A stretch of DNA of 64,000 nt from positions 1,116,001-1,180,000 of the forward strand of contig JAJJXM010000002.1 in the NCBI GenBank assembly GCA_024516155.1. Reading direction: 5' to 3'. How positions within the stretch are numbered: position 1 is the first letter of the stretch; every line of letters begins with the position of its first letter. Origin of the DNA: Pyronema omphalodes. Taxonomy: Eukaryota > Ascomycota > Pezizomycetes > Pezizales > Pyronemataceae. A program made the position numbers and the translations under genes. Below are positions 23,331 to 34,309 of this stretch, piece by piece. The notes under the pieces are model-generated. The model made no database searches. It was given only the letters and a program-made list of their open reading frames with translations, and was not told where the DNA came from.

Positions 23331-24128
23331 TCATTTTCTCCTTGTCCTTTGGAGCAGTACAGCTCGACTGACATTTCGTGGCCTCGCATTTGAAAATGCT
23401 CGCGGCCTGTCATAGTCTCCATATTCATGCAAGCGTATCAGTCTGTCAGGCCATGCAAGAAATTCAGGTTCCAAAATATTGCCGCTGTGACGCATTTTGG
23501 TCACAAAGTCGACTTCCGTCCGGTTAATATCCTGTGCACTTATACCCGATACCATAGCCCATGTTTCTTCGGAATAAGAGTAGCCTCTGAGATCTATTAT
23601 GGCTTATTTCGGGCGTTAGCGGGTGATCAATCCTGAACATCAGGGCATAATTTGCAACTAGCAATGAAAGCAGATTCGGAGGTGCATACACTTTTGTGCC
23701 AGTATCAGAGCCACAGTGAATGTTATACACTCACTGTCTGATCGCCCCTGTACTGCAGGATCCGATAATTTCCGTCGCTGCACAAGGAAAAGCGCCAATA
23801 CAACAATAGCGGATGGAACTCGTGTCGCCTGTATCAGCCCGTCCATCCATGCCAAGAAGTCGGGTTTCGAAATGGCATTCTTTGAGAGTCTGTGGTTGCA
23901 GAGATGCCTGAATGTGATAAAATCAGTGCTGGTTTGCACCAACTCAGCTAGTTCGTACCACAATAGGCACGTCATCTACAGCAAAACGCAAATTCAAGAT
24001 TAGCAAATATGTGAGTGAGGGCTATATTCAGAGCCCGAAATATTTTCCCCAGGTGTTTGAAATGGCTTGGGTAACAGATGGAGTTATTGAGAAGAATTTA
24101 CCTTTGCTGCAAACTGTGCCATCGACAT
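23331..24128 (-). CDS. PHO80/PCL-type cyclin
   Basis: Three exons on the minus strand: 24128-24102 (short, least certain), 23975-23690 and 23593-23331; 191 residues in frame. Exon 2 carries the first half of a cyclin box: FLAWMDGLIQATRVPSAIVV, LALFLVQRR and VALILAQKY. Exon 3 carries the second half (SYSEETWAMVSGISAQDINR, then EVDFVTKMRHS and EFLAWPDRL). The order matches fungal Pho80/Pcl cyclins, which activate Pho85-like kinases. The donor GTATGC in phase 1 joins exons 2 and 3 exactly at the expected K-Y-L position. A decayed copy at 30273-30904 has an exon 2 of the same 286-base length, which supports the model. The usual Asp-Asp after K-Y-L is Arg-Gly here, and the protein is short, so function is uncertain. 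Confidence 0.6.
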
Positions 24129-24452
24129 CTTCCACAGTATTCTGTCATTAATCAACTTCAACGCATCCTTACATCCGGTTTGCTTGTAACAAATTCAATC
24201 GAACGGAGACATCGGTAGGCTTCTCCATGTGTGGTTAAGAAGCAGTAGTCCGAAATCCTGTGGAAAACTCCCTGTTGATGTTTGGGGAAGCCGTGAAAGA
24301 TGTCAAGGGAATAGAGAACCAAGAAAGCGCCGCGCACTGGTAGTGGTGGAGGAGACGAATGCAGAAGATGAGAGGGGTGGCGGTATAAGTAGCCGAGCAG
24401 TTGGCAGGGGGTTCCCTTGAAACTGGGTCGACGTACAACGTATCGGCGAATT

Positions 24453-24499
24453 TTGGTGGATATTGGTGGATATTGGTGGATACTGGTGGATATTGGTGC
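24453..24499. repeat. 10-bp tandem repeat TGGTGGATAT
   Basis: Between four and five copies of ATTGGTGGAT, one with a T-to-C change. Confidence 0.85.
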
Positions 24500-24894
24500 T
24501 GTTATGCACTATCGACACATGTATAGGCCCGGTGTAAAGAAGGAATGTAGTTGTTACCGTTATTCTAAGTAATCATTCATCCGGCGGGTTCCACTGGTGT
24601 ATGTTGTATTGTATTTGATACAGGAGTAGTGGAGTGAAGGACAGTGTTGTGAGGTTCTTCGGGGTGTGTGAATGGGGATTTTGCAATTTGCGTTGTCTTG
24701 TATGGTGTGTACGGATATTTTGCTATATTCCTTTTCTCACCATTGACAGTTCTTATTTCATTCCGAGGACTTCTCCTTTTGCCTTTTTTTCCTACCGCAG
24801 TACATACACCTGATCCATTAAGGATACCCCGACGATATTACATGGCACGGCATGGTGATTCTATTTTCCAGTGCACCATGTATCATTTACTTCC

Positions 24895-25337
24895 ATCTCA
24901 CAAAACAGCAAGAAGAAAAACCGATACTATGTCCTCTGTCAGTAAACGGCCGGCCCTGTTCCATATCCGCTGTTTCTTCGTCGCTCGCCGGGTTCTCCTC
25001 ATCTGCTCCGCAAATTAGTCAGCGCCTTGCAGTGGGTCCAAGAAGTATGGAGCCAGACGCGAGGAAGCCCTCACAGTGCCGAAGGGAAAGATCTGCCGGT
25101 GGAAGTCAGATGTGCCGTTGGTTTCGCGCAGATATCAGGCTCTTGGGATTCATTCACTTTGATGACGCCGGGAGATTCGGGCATCGGTAGCTCATCTGAT
25201 GATCTGATAGAATGTGTCATTGCGGATCAGTTGATCTCGGCAAAACGACGTGCTGCGATGCATGTATCCTCGACAAGCTCGGCTAGCCCGTGTAGCATGT
25301 ATTATGGCGGGACGTGCACCCTGCACCGCGTGTGAAT
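24895..25337 (-). pseudogene. Gene fragment beside a Tc1/mariner-type element
   Basis: On the minus strand, a frame from ~25305 (HGLAELVEDTCIAARRFAEI) to a TGA at ~25070 is open except for one TGA. A second open block, ~25010-24895 (DEENPASDEETADMEQG), follows a possible branch site and acceptor (CTGACTAAT...GGAG). Its upstream end lies only ~55 bp from the terminal repeat of the transposon at 25392. I recognise no domain. It may be the remainder of a gene cut by the insertion. Confidence 0.3.
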
Positions 25338-25469
25338 CGTTGATGTGGTGGGGGACACCAAGACTGTACGCCAAACGCTACCTTTCAACTATGGTGGATT
25401 TCACCATAAACGTCCGAAAACCGACGAAAAAATCCCACGCCACGCCAAACGCTACTGCTCAGCCACAAC

Positions 25470-25660
25470 AACCAGAATCAAATATATTTAAACGTACAAT
25501 TGAAATTCGTCTTCTGGAGAACAATACTACAATTAAAAAAATTAAATTCAAAAAAAATCCGATGAGTTATAGAGCTTTAAAAACCCGGTATTTTGTATGG
25601 GCGGCCTAAAATGTGTCGACGCTCTTGGCACGCCAAGACTGCCAAGACTAGGAAATTCAC
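25470..25660. repeat. ~190-bp diverged direct repeat, copy 1
   Basis: It aligns with 26333-26510 in the same orientation over ~190 bases. Shared anchors in order are GAATCA.ATATTT, AACGTAC, GAACAATA, ATTTTGTRTG..CGGC.TAAA and CTTGGCA.GCCAAGAC. Copy 1 lies inside the mariner-type element, copy 2 just outside it. Confidence 0.6.
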
Positions 25661-25709
25661 AGCGGAGAAACATGTTTGATTGGCTGAAAAAATGACTAAG
25701 CTAATGGCA

Positions 25710-26063
25710 CTAAACAAGATCCTCCCCCATCCTCCTCCGATGTGATCCTTCCGCCCTCTCTACAAACTCCTGTTGGCGTTCATCCAAGCCTGATGCATAG
25801 GAATCAATCCATCGTCGTGATTTATTTGCAAATCGGCGAATGGTCGTCAAAGACACTGAATCCAGCCCTTGGCAGACTGTTCTTTCCAACTCCGTGAAGG
25901 TATAATTACAGTTCTCCCGAGTATATCGCTTGACTGCTCCCCAGTAAAATTCAATGTAATCGCTTGATTGCAGTCTGCCTAGCGACCTGCTGGCTCTGCT
26001 TGCGTCTCTTTGTCGGTCGTGGCATTGACGCTGTTGATTTTAATTCTGCTTCTTATCAGCCAT
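25710..26063 (-). pseudogene. C-terminal transposase remnant (DDE superfamily)
   Basis: A 118-codon stretch starts at an ATG and has a TAA at codon 8; the rest is open to TAG. It contains DYIEFYWGAVKRYTRENCNY, then a region with SVSLTTIRRFANKSRRWIDS. This matches the C-terminal end (…FWxxxKxxxREN…) of Tc1/mariner-like DDE_3 transposases known from fungi. The catalytic N-terminal two thirds are absent. It sits within the inverted-repeat element. Confidence 0.7.
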
Positions 26064-26332
26064 GTATCAAAAATCAAGGACGTGAATATTAATCTCACGA
26101 GGGTGCGCCTAGGCGATCGGCAGGATAGTTGAGGGCGGGAGGGTATTGCGCGACTTTCGGGGAAGGTATGGTCGACGTGACTTCCGACATTAGCGTAAGC
26201 GAGAAAAACTCTGAATCACCGAGTGTCACTCGAGGTCATTTTAATCCCTGTCGCCCCCCCTGTCATCGGGACCAAAAGTGTCGACTTTCGTCGGTTTTCG
26301 GACGTTTATGGTGAAATCCACCATATGACCAG

Positions 26333-26510
26333 GCGAATCATATATTTCTTAACGTACGATCAAAGTCAATCTCGTGATGAACAATAATACGCCAAAAAGA
26401 ATTGATTTTCTATCAAAATTACATTTGTAGAGACGAGTCAAATCCTCGTTTATTTTGTGTGTACGGCGTAAATCTGATGTTGATCTTGGCAGGCCAAGAC
26501 AGGTGATATT
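26333..26510. repeat. ~190-bp diverged direct repeat, copy 2
   Basis: Partner of 25470-25660; it ends in a similar near-palindrome CTTGGCAGGCCAAG. It may be a solo terminal repeat or an older mobile fragment. Confidence 0.6.
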
Positions 26511-26573
26511 GTTAAGCAAATCACCTCTGATTGGGTGCATGCCCTGATTGGGTGCATGCCCTGATTGCGCTGA

Positions 26574-26891
26574 CTAATACGGCCTAACCGTAACCATATC
26601 TTGCATGGACGGACCCGCTGCCGTTCGGAAACACATCTCTGTCTCCAAATCTTCAAGCTTCTGATCATCCTCTTGTATCATCAACAAAGTGCCAGAAGCA
26701 GTGGAAAAGAATCGAAGATTAAAGCACATAACTATATTCATTCTAGGTAAATAATGACGTAGTCCTGTATGGTGGGTGGTGGGAGGAGATGCCTTGCATG
26801 TTAGGCGGTTAGTATGCAACTGAAAACGCACCTCTGGCCCCGCTGCGCCTCTATGAGCGGTGTTTGAAGGTTCTCGGTGAATAATCGTCAC
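26574..26891 (-). CDS. Possible spliced gene or fragment, unknown function
   Basis: A minus-strand 105-codon frame contains a good fungal intron: GAG|GTGCGT, branch-like ACTAACC, AAG acceptor (~26832-26787). Removing it keeps the frame if its length is a multiple of three. The remaining peptide ends in an acidic helix (QEDDQKLEDLETEM). No domain recognised. It lies just outside the mariner-type element, opposite the fragment at 24895-25337; the two could be parts of one interrupted gene, which is speculation. Confidence 0.25.
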   Translation of the reverse strand: MTIIHREPSNTAHRGAAGPEVRFQLHTNRLTCKASPPTTHHTGLRHYLPRMNIVMCFNLRFFSTASGTLLMIQEDDQKLEDLETEMCFRTAAGPSMQDMVTVRPY

Positions 26892-27840
26892 TCCGGAGAA
26901 AATTTACATTTACTGAGTTCTAAAACTTCGATCCCCGCATCGGAGAAGATATGAGTATCCCGGTCACCAACAGGTTCCTAGCATGTGAGCAGACGTGATG
27001 TGGAGAGTTATATTGCGAAAGAGCCAAGCATCACAAGGGTAAATACTCAGGGAAATGGAAGAATAAAGAGTTTTGCACAAGCGGTATTTAACTCCCGCTG
27101 CTGCCGTCGTGCTGCGTTTCCTGTCACTCGAGTATCCTTGTGCAATCGCCTTTTTTTCCTTGGATTTTCTGAAAGTTTTCAATATCTTTTTCTTCTACTG
27201 TTGATTCCGTTGAAGTTTTAGCCTATCGATCCGTTTTCTCTTTTTGACTGTTGATGGAAGTGGTTGTTGCCTTAGCGCACATCCACTTGTTATGTTGTTT
27301 CTGTCGTTATAGATACTCGTTCTTTATTCAATTCACTCACTTGTATCCCAATCTCTATCTTTCCATCTCGTTCTGACTCCAAGTTTTCCTCACGTCAAAC
27401 CCTAGTCCTCCAACAGATTCTCCATACACTTATCGTTTCTTTTGTATTTGCTGTTCGAGCCCCGGAGTAGATTTATTCACATCTGCATACGTTCTTCCGT
27501 CCCTCTGTCTGGTTTTTTTATTTTTTTTTTGTTATTTTTTATTTCTTTTGAATTCTTGAAGCCCGAATTTCTGTCATTGGTCGGCCGTGAAATATTCATA
27601 TTTATTGTGGAGAACTATATAGCATTCTCTTTTTTTGCATACTTCATTCGCTCATTCAATGCATTTTGCACAGCTGACACCAACCTCAGTCTTTTTCTAA
27701 TTCCTGCTACCCCAAACTCTCTGGTTTTCTCAGTAATAAACCTTTTTTTGCCTACCTCCCAGTCCGGATCCTACCCACAGATTACAACTACTTAACCCCC
27801 TCCCCCCTCACTATCGGTTTGCTGTTAAATTTCCCGCTTT
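26892..27840. other. Intergenic, pyrimidine-rich toward the right
   Basis: No supported gene. From ~27230 the + strand becomes strongly C/T-rich, as often seen before fungal start codons. Confidence 0.4.
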
Positions 27841-28077
27841 ATGATTCCTACACCCACCAACAGTCCTCCTACCCCTAAAGACGAAGCTGAAGACTCCCTC
27901 GCACTAATTCTCCGGCCGCAGTGGATCATTATCATTCCACTATATCCTAACTTCCTCGGCCTGCTCCCTACAACCCCACCAATCACAACCCTACTTCTTC
28001 CCCTCCTTCTCAACCCAACCTCTTTTTCCCCACTTCCGCCACACTCCTCTTCAACCCAGGGGAGTCTGATCGATTAA
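27841..28077 (+). CDS. Hypothetical small protein or broken gene start
   Basis: A 78-codon frame starts at an ATG after a long pyrimidine-rich leader (MIPTPTNSPPTPKDEAEDSL). The first 30 residues look coding; the rest becomes Leu/Pro/Thr-rich. Other frames in the overlapping region to ~28240 also look coding-like (for example PTSATLLFNPGESDRL and GKTREPGLRDEEVPEFGF). A frameshifted or spliced gene is possible. Function unknown. Confidence 0.25.
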   Translation: MIPTPTNSPPTPKDEAEDSLALILRPQWIIIIPLYPNFLGLLPTTPPITTLLLPLLLNPTSFSPLPPHSSSTQGSLID

Positions 28078-30272
28078 CAACCACCACTTTAACACCCACC
28101 AGGATCAAACAAGGCTAGTTCTGGGAATCCCCAGTTTCATGGAAAGACTCGAGAACCAGGATTGCGAGATGAAGAAGTTCCTGAATTCGGCTTCTGAGGG
28201 GGCTGGAAGTTTTGGGGCTCATCATGCGGATTTGGAGAGGGAAGATGAAAGGTAGACATTTCATTTTCTATGTTTGTTGCATTTCTACAGGATCTTGGTG
28301 TTTTAAGAAAAGGAGTAAGCATGATTGGGATAAAGGTCGATAAAGAATAGTATGTGACCACAAATCAGGACTTAGAATAAGCCAAATATCACGGAGTTGG
28401 AGGTGGAATTTAGAATATTAGCGTTGTATCACGTGAATTATCCCTGTGGTACATGCTCCCCATACAAATTGCACATGTTGTAATCCTTCCCCACCAAAGG
28501 TTTTATGCACCCGCAGGGGCTATGCCGGGGTTATGCCGTCGTCGCTATAAAGTCTTAACCAATGATGCTCTTTGGCATACAAGAGGCAACGTTATGAATA
28601 TTAATGCGATGACTATCAAATAATCTCGATTTACAATGGCCGCTGAAAAAACGCTTCGGGAAATTCCCAACAGGATCAGCCAATAATTAACCCACAGTTC
28701 AGTAGCGTAAATCTGATAAAAATCAAATTCGTATCATAATCCTATAAAACCACTTTTTCCCAATTAACAAATTGCGCCCAGATTGTTTAACAGATATTTT
28801 CGCCCTTCCAAATGAACTCCTCCTTGGAAGCCTCCAAAGTCTTCTCTGCTTCCTTCCACTGTTCTTCTCTCTTAGATCTGTTCACATTCGCTTGAGAATT
28901 TCCTCGTACAGTGTGTAATGCTGCCCCTTAATTAAATCTAAGTTGCTTAAATTCGAAAAGAGTGCCATGTAAGGTAAGTTTTGCTTCCTCAGTAGACTCG
29001 GCAACCACAGTATTTTGGAGGACCTGGTTAGTGGTAGAAAGCAAGAACGAACTTAGGGTCAGTCAGTTTCGGCAAGTCGAAAAGTCTGGGAGCACCCTCG
29101 GGAGTATTATATGGTTCATGTGGCGTTTTTGAATGGAATCAACTTGGGAGAGAATGAGCGCTGTTTTTGATTACCAGAATTACTTATAGCTGACTTTCAC
29201 GAGTGCAACGCACCAGAATTTTTTGAGCAAAATATCATAGGCCTTAGTAAGAACTGTCACTTGCGAGTAACCACGCAAGACCCAGGCAAGGTGTCTCATA
29301 GTCATCTATGGGCCGTGCGGTCCATGGCGCCTCAAAAACTGCAGGTCTCGGTCCTACTGTAGAACTGAAGCGTAAATAGTCGCCCGGTCTGATCTACATC
29401 TATATCCAGACCGGACGGACCATTGCGAGCTCTGACGATGGCACTTGTTATTACTTTTTCATGTGGTTTGCATAGGCAGCATAGCAACGTAACGGACTAA
29501 CGGTTATTTGCACTAAAGCACTCCAAAACAAGTATATAAAGACTATATACAGTAGTACATGAAGCATAAAGCAATAATCCCCTGCATATAAACAAATAAG
29601 CAAACGAAGAAAAATAAGTATCCAGTTGATTATGTACATAGTTTACCGAATCTCACATAAGTCAACTTTCAAAGTTACAATGCTAAATGCGAGATGCGAA
29701 CCTTAAGATAACCAAAGCTATGGTATACGCTAACTAAAATACATGTAAACCTCAGGTCCTCCGGTATCAACACTTCACCAGCTTCAACAGCGCAACCCGA
29801 ATATAAAGCATTTTTGAAGCATATTCGAACTTTGCTTTGTCAATTTCGGAACCTCCAATTGCTTACATAGAATTAAAAATCAGAAACAGAAAATGTGATT
29901 CAGGGATATGATCGCAATGACGATTATGAGACAATCTTATTAGATGAGACGGAAACACTGATTCATTTTTGTATTCTCGCCTCTTGGGTGCGCTCTTCAT
30001 TCGGGGTGGCCTTACCTAACTTGCTCTGCGCGCTCACGGTATCAGCCTCTTCTTAACCACAGATAAGCATTAGTAATCTTGTTCAAATTTTTGGTGTGGG
30101 TATTATAAAGTTATTGGGCATTTTGAAACTTATTAGTTTTTAGACGGGCATTGTAGACCTTTGCTTAAAAATAGAAACACATCGGATCCAGGTATTTAGT
30201 GATAGAATGTCAGATACAGACAAAGAAAGTAAGAAAATACATGAATCATAAAAGATTGAAATGCTATAGCAT
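28078..30272. other. AT-rich gene-poor region
   Basis: Apart from possible remnants up to ~28250, I see no gene. Frames are short and AT-driven. No clear inverted or tandem repeats were noticed. Confidence 0.45.
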
Positions 30273-30904
30273 TCAAAATTGCAAACAAACTTGATCAGAA
30301 TTTCGTGACCCGGAATCACTAGACAGAAGTTGCTTTCTGGCGTGTTCCCAGTTGGCCTGAAAACGTATCAATAATTCTACCCACGTCAACCATTCTGGTC
30401 TCTGGACCCGCAGCAGATGAGAAATTTTCAACAAGAAATAGATCACCGCAGCGTCTATTTCTCAACACTAATTCCAGAGAATGCTGCCCATTTTTCCTTG
30501 AATGGAAATCGTCTTCGAGATCTATTATGTCATATTTTCAGTTGTCAGCCGATTATCAAATTTCGAATTCAAGGCATATTTTGTGAGTCGGAATGAAAGA
30601 CAAAACACAGATGCGTACATTTATTTCCGAGCATCAAAGCTACCGCAAATGCCTGATAGGGACTGAGTGGATTTTCCTCCACTGCAGCACTCGATACTTT
30701 CAGTCCATGAACATAGAAGAATGCCAGAACGACAACACTGAATGGAACACGCGTTGTGTCTAATAACCGAGTGAACCAAGCTCGGAATTCAGAACTATGA
30801 ATAGCACGTTCCGATATCTTCTGTTGCTGGGGGAGCGAAGTATCGATCGTTTCAAGGATTGTTTGTAGAAATCCAGGATATTCGAATACGATCAAGCACG
30901 TTAT
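30273..30904 (-). pseudogene. Decayed PCL-type cyclin paralogue
   Basis: Same architecture as the cyclin at 23331-24128. The acceptor TTGCTGTAG precedes ITCLIVFEYPGF (compare MTCLLWYELAEL), then TRVPFSVVVLAFFYVHG and AVALMLGNKY. The exon 2 donor lies at 30618, giving the same 286-base exon. The next exon begins at an equivalent ATAATAG acceptor with YLEDDF, which keeps the acidic pair lost in the other copy. It then breaks: the continuation lies in other frames (WAAFSGISVE, a stop, then RPEWLTWVELLIRFQANW). At least two shifts or stops make this a pseudogene. Confidence 0.65.
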
Positions 30905-32549
30905 CTACAGCAAAACGCAAAGCAAGGTTAGCAATTAAAAAATTCAAGAAATTCAAGTCAAATCAGGTCGGATTATATTGAATGCAATGCTGTATCGACT
31001 TCTGTCAAAGGTCGCCCAGAGTTCCGATGTCTTGACCGATCTTAGGGCTGACATAACTGGCACATGGAAGTGGAGTTTCCATATTGGGTGTATCTCCCCC
31101 TGTAGACGCGTAGATACTAGAGCTAGATCACTATCGTTGTCAATTAATACACTCCTCCATCTCCACTGTCCTTTCGCGTTTCCGTTTGATAACTTCACAG
31201 GAAAGAAAGAGTACACTGTAAATTAACTCATAAACACGCTAGGAAGAATCCTAGGCCGAGTGATAATCATGATTTGTACCTATGTACCGTGTTGTGACAT
31301 TTAGGGCAGTATAATCTTTGGATTTTCATTATACAATAGAATTATAAGTAGCTACAAAACTTCATGAAGTAACCGTGGAAAACTTCAGAAATTATCGGAT
31401 GATTACAGCCGTCATAAGCATAGCCGTATTCTCCATGAAGCGTCCCAGGCTGTGGACTGCATCTTCCAGCTCATTCAGCCACTCGGCAATCGACTACGGA
31501 CTACGGAATACGGATGGCTACAGTCGATGGCGAATTCAACCGTCAGTCGTAGGTACCGAACGGACCGTGGGGAATACTGCCGCTTAGTTAAGCTTCGGGA
31601 TTTACCGAAAGGAAAAGAAACATGTTTTCCAGAAGCCCAACTCCAATTCAGCAGTCATAGCAACTTAGTTTATTCCTCTTTACCAGCGTGGCCTTATCAT
31701 ACCCAGAACTCGTCACTTGCAAACATGACGCGATAACGACAGCGTGACAAACCGTGACGAGCTCTGATTATACTAAAATAATCTTTCAAAACATTCGATA
31801 TGAAAATGGCGGCTAGTGCTGGATAATAGCGGGTAAAACTAGTGGTGATGTCATACATAACCGAATACCGGGCGGCTCGCTGGTTAGAGTTGAAAAATAA
31901 GCGAGTGATGGACCGTGCTATAGCGTGCTATTGACGACTTCTCCAAGAGTGCCAATGGTGTGACGGAATTTATTAACTGGATGCCTGAAGAAAAATAATG
32001 CAATCATAGACCCTCCTCCTGTCCACTCTCACTTCTCCTACACATACACATACCGTCGTTGTAAGAACAGTATTACTATTTGTCTATCTCCAGCTCATCC
32101 ATAGCGAGAAATCTGGATTGAATTTTAGAGACGAAAGTATCAACTACATAGTACAATGTTTTATGCCCTTCGGTGGGCTGTTTTTTGGTAAAGGCAATCC
32201 GAGCTAATTTTCGTAATTCCGTAATCGATTAAGAAAGCGCCTTTTTGAACCTTCAAGCGAGGACGGTAACCGCTATGTGGAATTAAGCTTTTAAGGTTAC
32301 CGTTGGCTCGAGCCTTTGTGCGCGGATAATGCTATGTCCTACCGATACACGGTAGCTGCGTCTACTATTAACGGATTTTAACCGCGGATATCAACGGAAA
32401 TTTGTAACGTCACTGAAGATATTTTGGTTCTTGTGCCATAAGAAAGCTTAGTTTGCTAGAAGCATAATAGAGGCATTTGGGACGACTTATCCAAACAGAG
32501 TAAAGAAACTAAATATTTATTGAAGCTAATTATCTTGGCATTGTAACAA
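30905..32549. other. Intergenic, nothing recognised
   Basis: Just beyond the cyclin pseudogene there may be remnants of its first exon (to ~31220). The rest shows only short frames. The last 70 bases form the promoter of the next gene. Confidence 0.4.
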
Positions 32550-32557
32550 TATAAAAG
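32550..32557 (+). promoter_or_regulatory. TATA box
   Basis: TATAAAAG lies 67 bases upstream of the ATG at 32617, a canonical TATA box followed by a C/A-rich leader (CCCCACACACAAC). Confidence 0.55.
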
Positions 32558-32616
32558 TCCCATGCCTTCCATCCTTCTTCACTCCCCACACACAACATTT
32601 CATTTTAACTATCCGA

Positions 32617-33576
32617 ATGTTGCGTGCACGTCGCTCGGTTTCCGCACCTGCTAAATGCCCCACGCAAATCCCTCTGCCAATCCCCGAGCTTCGCGTGCCC
32701 GTTGCTGGTCGTGGCCGCTCCTCCTCCTCGCCTCCGACAGTTTTCGAGCGGTTTGAAGAAAACGAGGAGCCTGTTGAACACCAGAAGCGTGCTTCTTCCG
32801 TGCCTCCGGTTTTTTACCCAGAATCCTACAAGAAAGGCAGATACAACAGCAACATAGCGATGGACAAATCAGCTAAACGTACTGTAGGTTCACCAATGGA
32901 TTTGGAGACGAAGTTATCCGCCTCAGAGGACTCGGCCATCGCTATGAATTCAGATGGCTCTAACAGTTCTGAGTCCTCGGTCAACACCACCGATATCTCT
33001 GACGCCAAACCCACCAAAGAGGTACACCGCTACAGACCCGGCGGCTTCGGAAAATGGAGAACATCCAAAGCCCCCAACGAGGATGATGAGCCCCCCCGTG
33101 GTCGTAGCAAACGTAAAGGGGGGCCAAAGAAGCGTAGCAGCTCTGATTTTGCTGAGAACAAGTCTCAAGCCTCTGAGGCCTCTGTTCCCAGTGGCTCTGC
33201 AGCGGCTGCTGCTTCCTGGAGACGCAGTACCCCCAGTTCTGTGGCTGCCTCCGGAACTGCGGTTGTCTCCAGGCCTCCAGCTACCCCAAGACTCGCTCAT
33301 GCCAGCATGGTAGTCCCGACGCGATCTTTTGCAGCCGTCACCGCTGTCAACGTCTCGATCACCACTACCCCCTTGTCCTCCGGTCCATCCTCCGGTCCAT
33401 CGTCCGGTCCATCGTCTGGTCCATCCTCCCCCTCCGGTCCATCCCCCCCCTCGGATCCATCCTCCCCCTCCGGTCCATCCCCCCCCTCCGGTCCATCCCC
33501 CCCCTCCGCTACCGCTGGGATCGTACAGTTCCAGCCCTTGCAGCCAGGAGAGTCATGGGCGGACGAAGACTTCTAG
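32617..33576 (+). CDS. Disordered protein with YRPGGFGKW box
   Basis: A single exon of 319 residues. No known domain recognised. It is Ser/Pro-rich and basic and probably disordered, with SKRKGGPKKR resembling a nuclear localisation signal (~165-175). RYRPGGFGKW stands at 138-147, and the protein ends in ESWADEDF. Both marks also occur in the minus-strand gene at 55805-56665 (RYRPGAFGKW and APWDEDFDMDI). Residues ~250-300 are a tandem Ser-Gly-Pro-Ser repeat encoded by TCCGGTCCATCC units. A canonical TATA box precedes it. Function unknown; the shared termini suggest short binding motifs for the same partner. Confidence 0.6.
   Translation: MLRARRSVSAPAKCPTQIPLPIPELRVPVAGRGRSSSSPPTVFERFEENEEPVEHQKRASSVPPVFYPESYKKGRYNSNIAMDKSAKRTVGSPMDLETKLSASEDSAIAMNSDGSNSSESSVNTTDISDAKPTKEVHRYRPGGFGKWRTSKAPNEDDEPPRGRSKRKGGPKKRSSSDFAENKSQASEASVPSGSAAAAASWRRSTPSSVAASGTAVVSRPPATPRLAHASMVVPTRSFAAVTAVNVSITTTPLSSGPSSGPSSGPSSGPSSPSGPSPPSDPSSPSGPSPPSGPSPPSATAGIVQFQPLQPGESWADEDF
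33375..33513 (+). repeat. Coding tandem repeat (SGPS units)
   Basis: Units of 12-18 bases built from TCCGGTCCATCC/CCCCCCTC keep the reading frame and encode Ser-Gly-Pro-Ser/Pro repeats. Confidence 0.8.
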
Positions 33577-34309
33577 GAGTCTTAACCGCCCTGACATCCC
33601 ATATCGCCTCCCGTTTTCTTCTTGCTCTGGAGCCAGGATATCGAGTAGCCCATGACCGGATCAGGGGCAGACGGCTGTGTGTCTACTTTATATACGAGAA
33701 AATATTGGTCGAAGGCATTATGAGGTGGATAGGTAAGTATCTAACTAGCTTATAATTGGATTTATACATGTATATGCGAGGTTGGATATGATGGTTTACA
33801 GATTGGATTTGGTTTGAAAAGTTTGTTGTTTTCAATTGGGGGAGGGGTTTTTTTTGTAAATATTGGCAAGATATGACGATATTAATTTTTTTTCCCCGGA
33901 TTTCAAGTCCCCGAAAATCGTGTCTAGCCGAGTTTGGAATAATTACTTTTCTGTGTTCCGTGTTTCGAATTATGTTTTTTCCTTTATCAGTTTCAAGACG
34001 GGATTTCATACCGTTAAGCATGTGAATACTTAGTTAGTTACGTCTGCTATTTTGGATTACATTTTCGTTACGCTAGTCTTTTTTTGGTAGACAAAAGTAA
34101 CTAAACTAACCAGATATAGAAGAGGGAAATAAGCGAGGTGTCATCTTCGCGGCAGCCGCCTAACTTCACGGCACATGTATAATATAACGGCACAAAACAA
34201 AAACATGACGGATCGTGGTAGGTATCGGTAGGTAAGGGCTGTCGGGTAAGAAACTGATAGCGTAATCAACAGGGGTTTATTTTTGGTGTCGGGATTCACT
34301 ACTTGTACT

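Larger units (their letters stand above)
25392..26323. mobile_element. Tc1/mariner-type element with perfect 38-bp inverted ends
   Basis: The left end 25392-25429 (TGGTGGATTTCACCATAAAC then GTCCGAAAACCGACGAAA) is the exact reverse complement of the right end 26286-26323. A TA dinucleotide flanks each side (25390-25391 and 26324-26325), as expected for Tc1/mariner insertion. Inside is the C-terminal part of a DDE transposase on the minus strand. At 932 bp the element is too short to encode a full transposase, so it is a deleted, non-autonomous copy. The identical ends suggest fairly recent mobilisation or selection by a transposase elsewhere. Confidence 0.85.
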
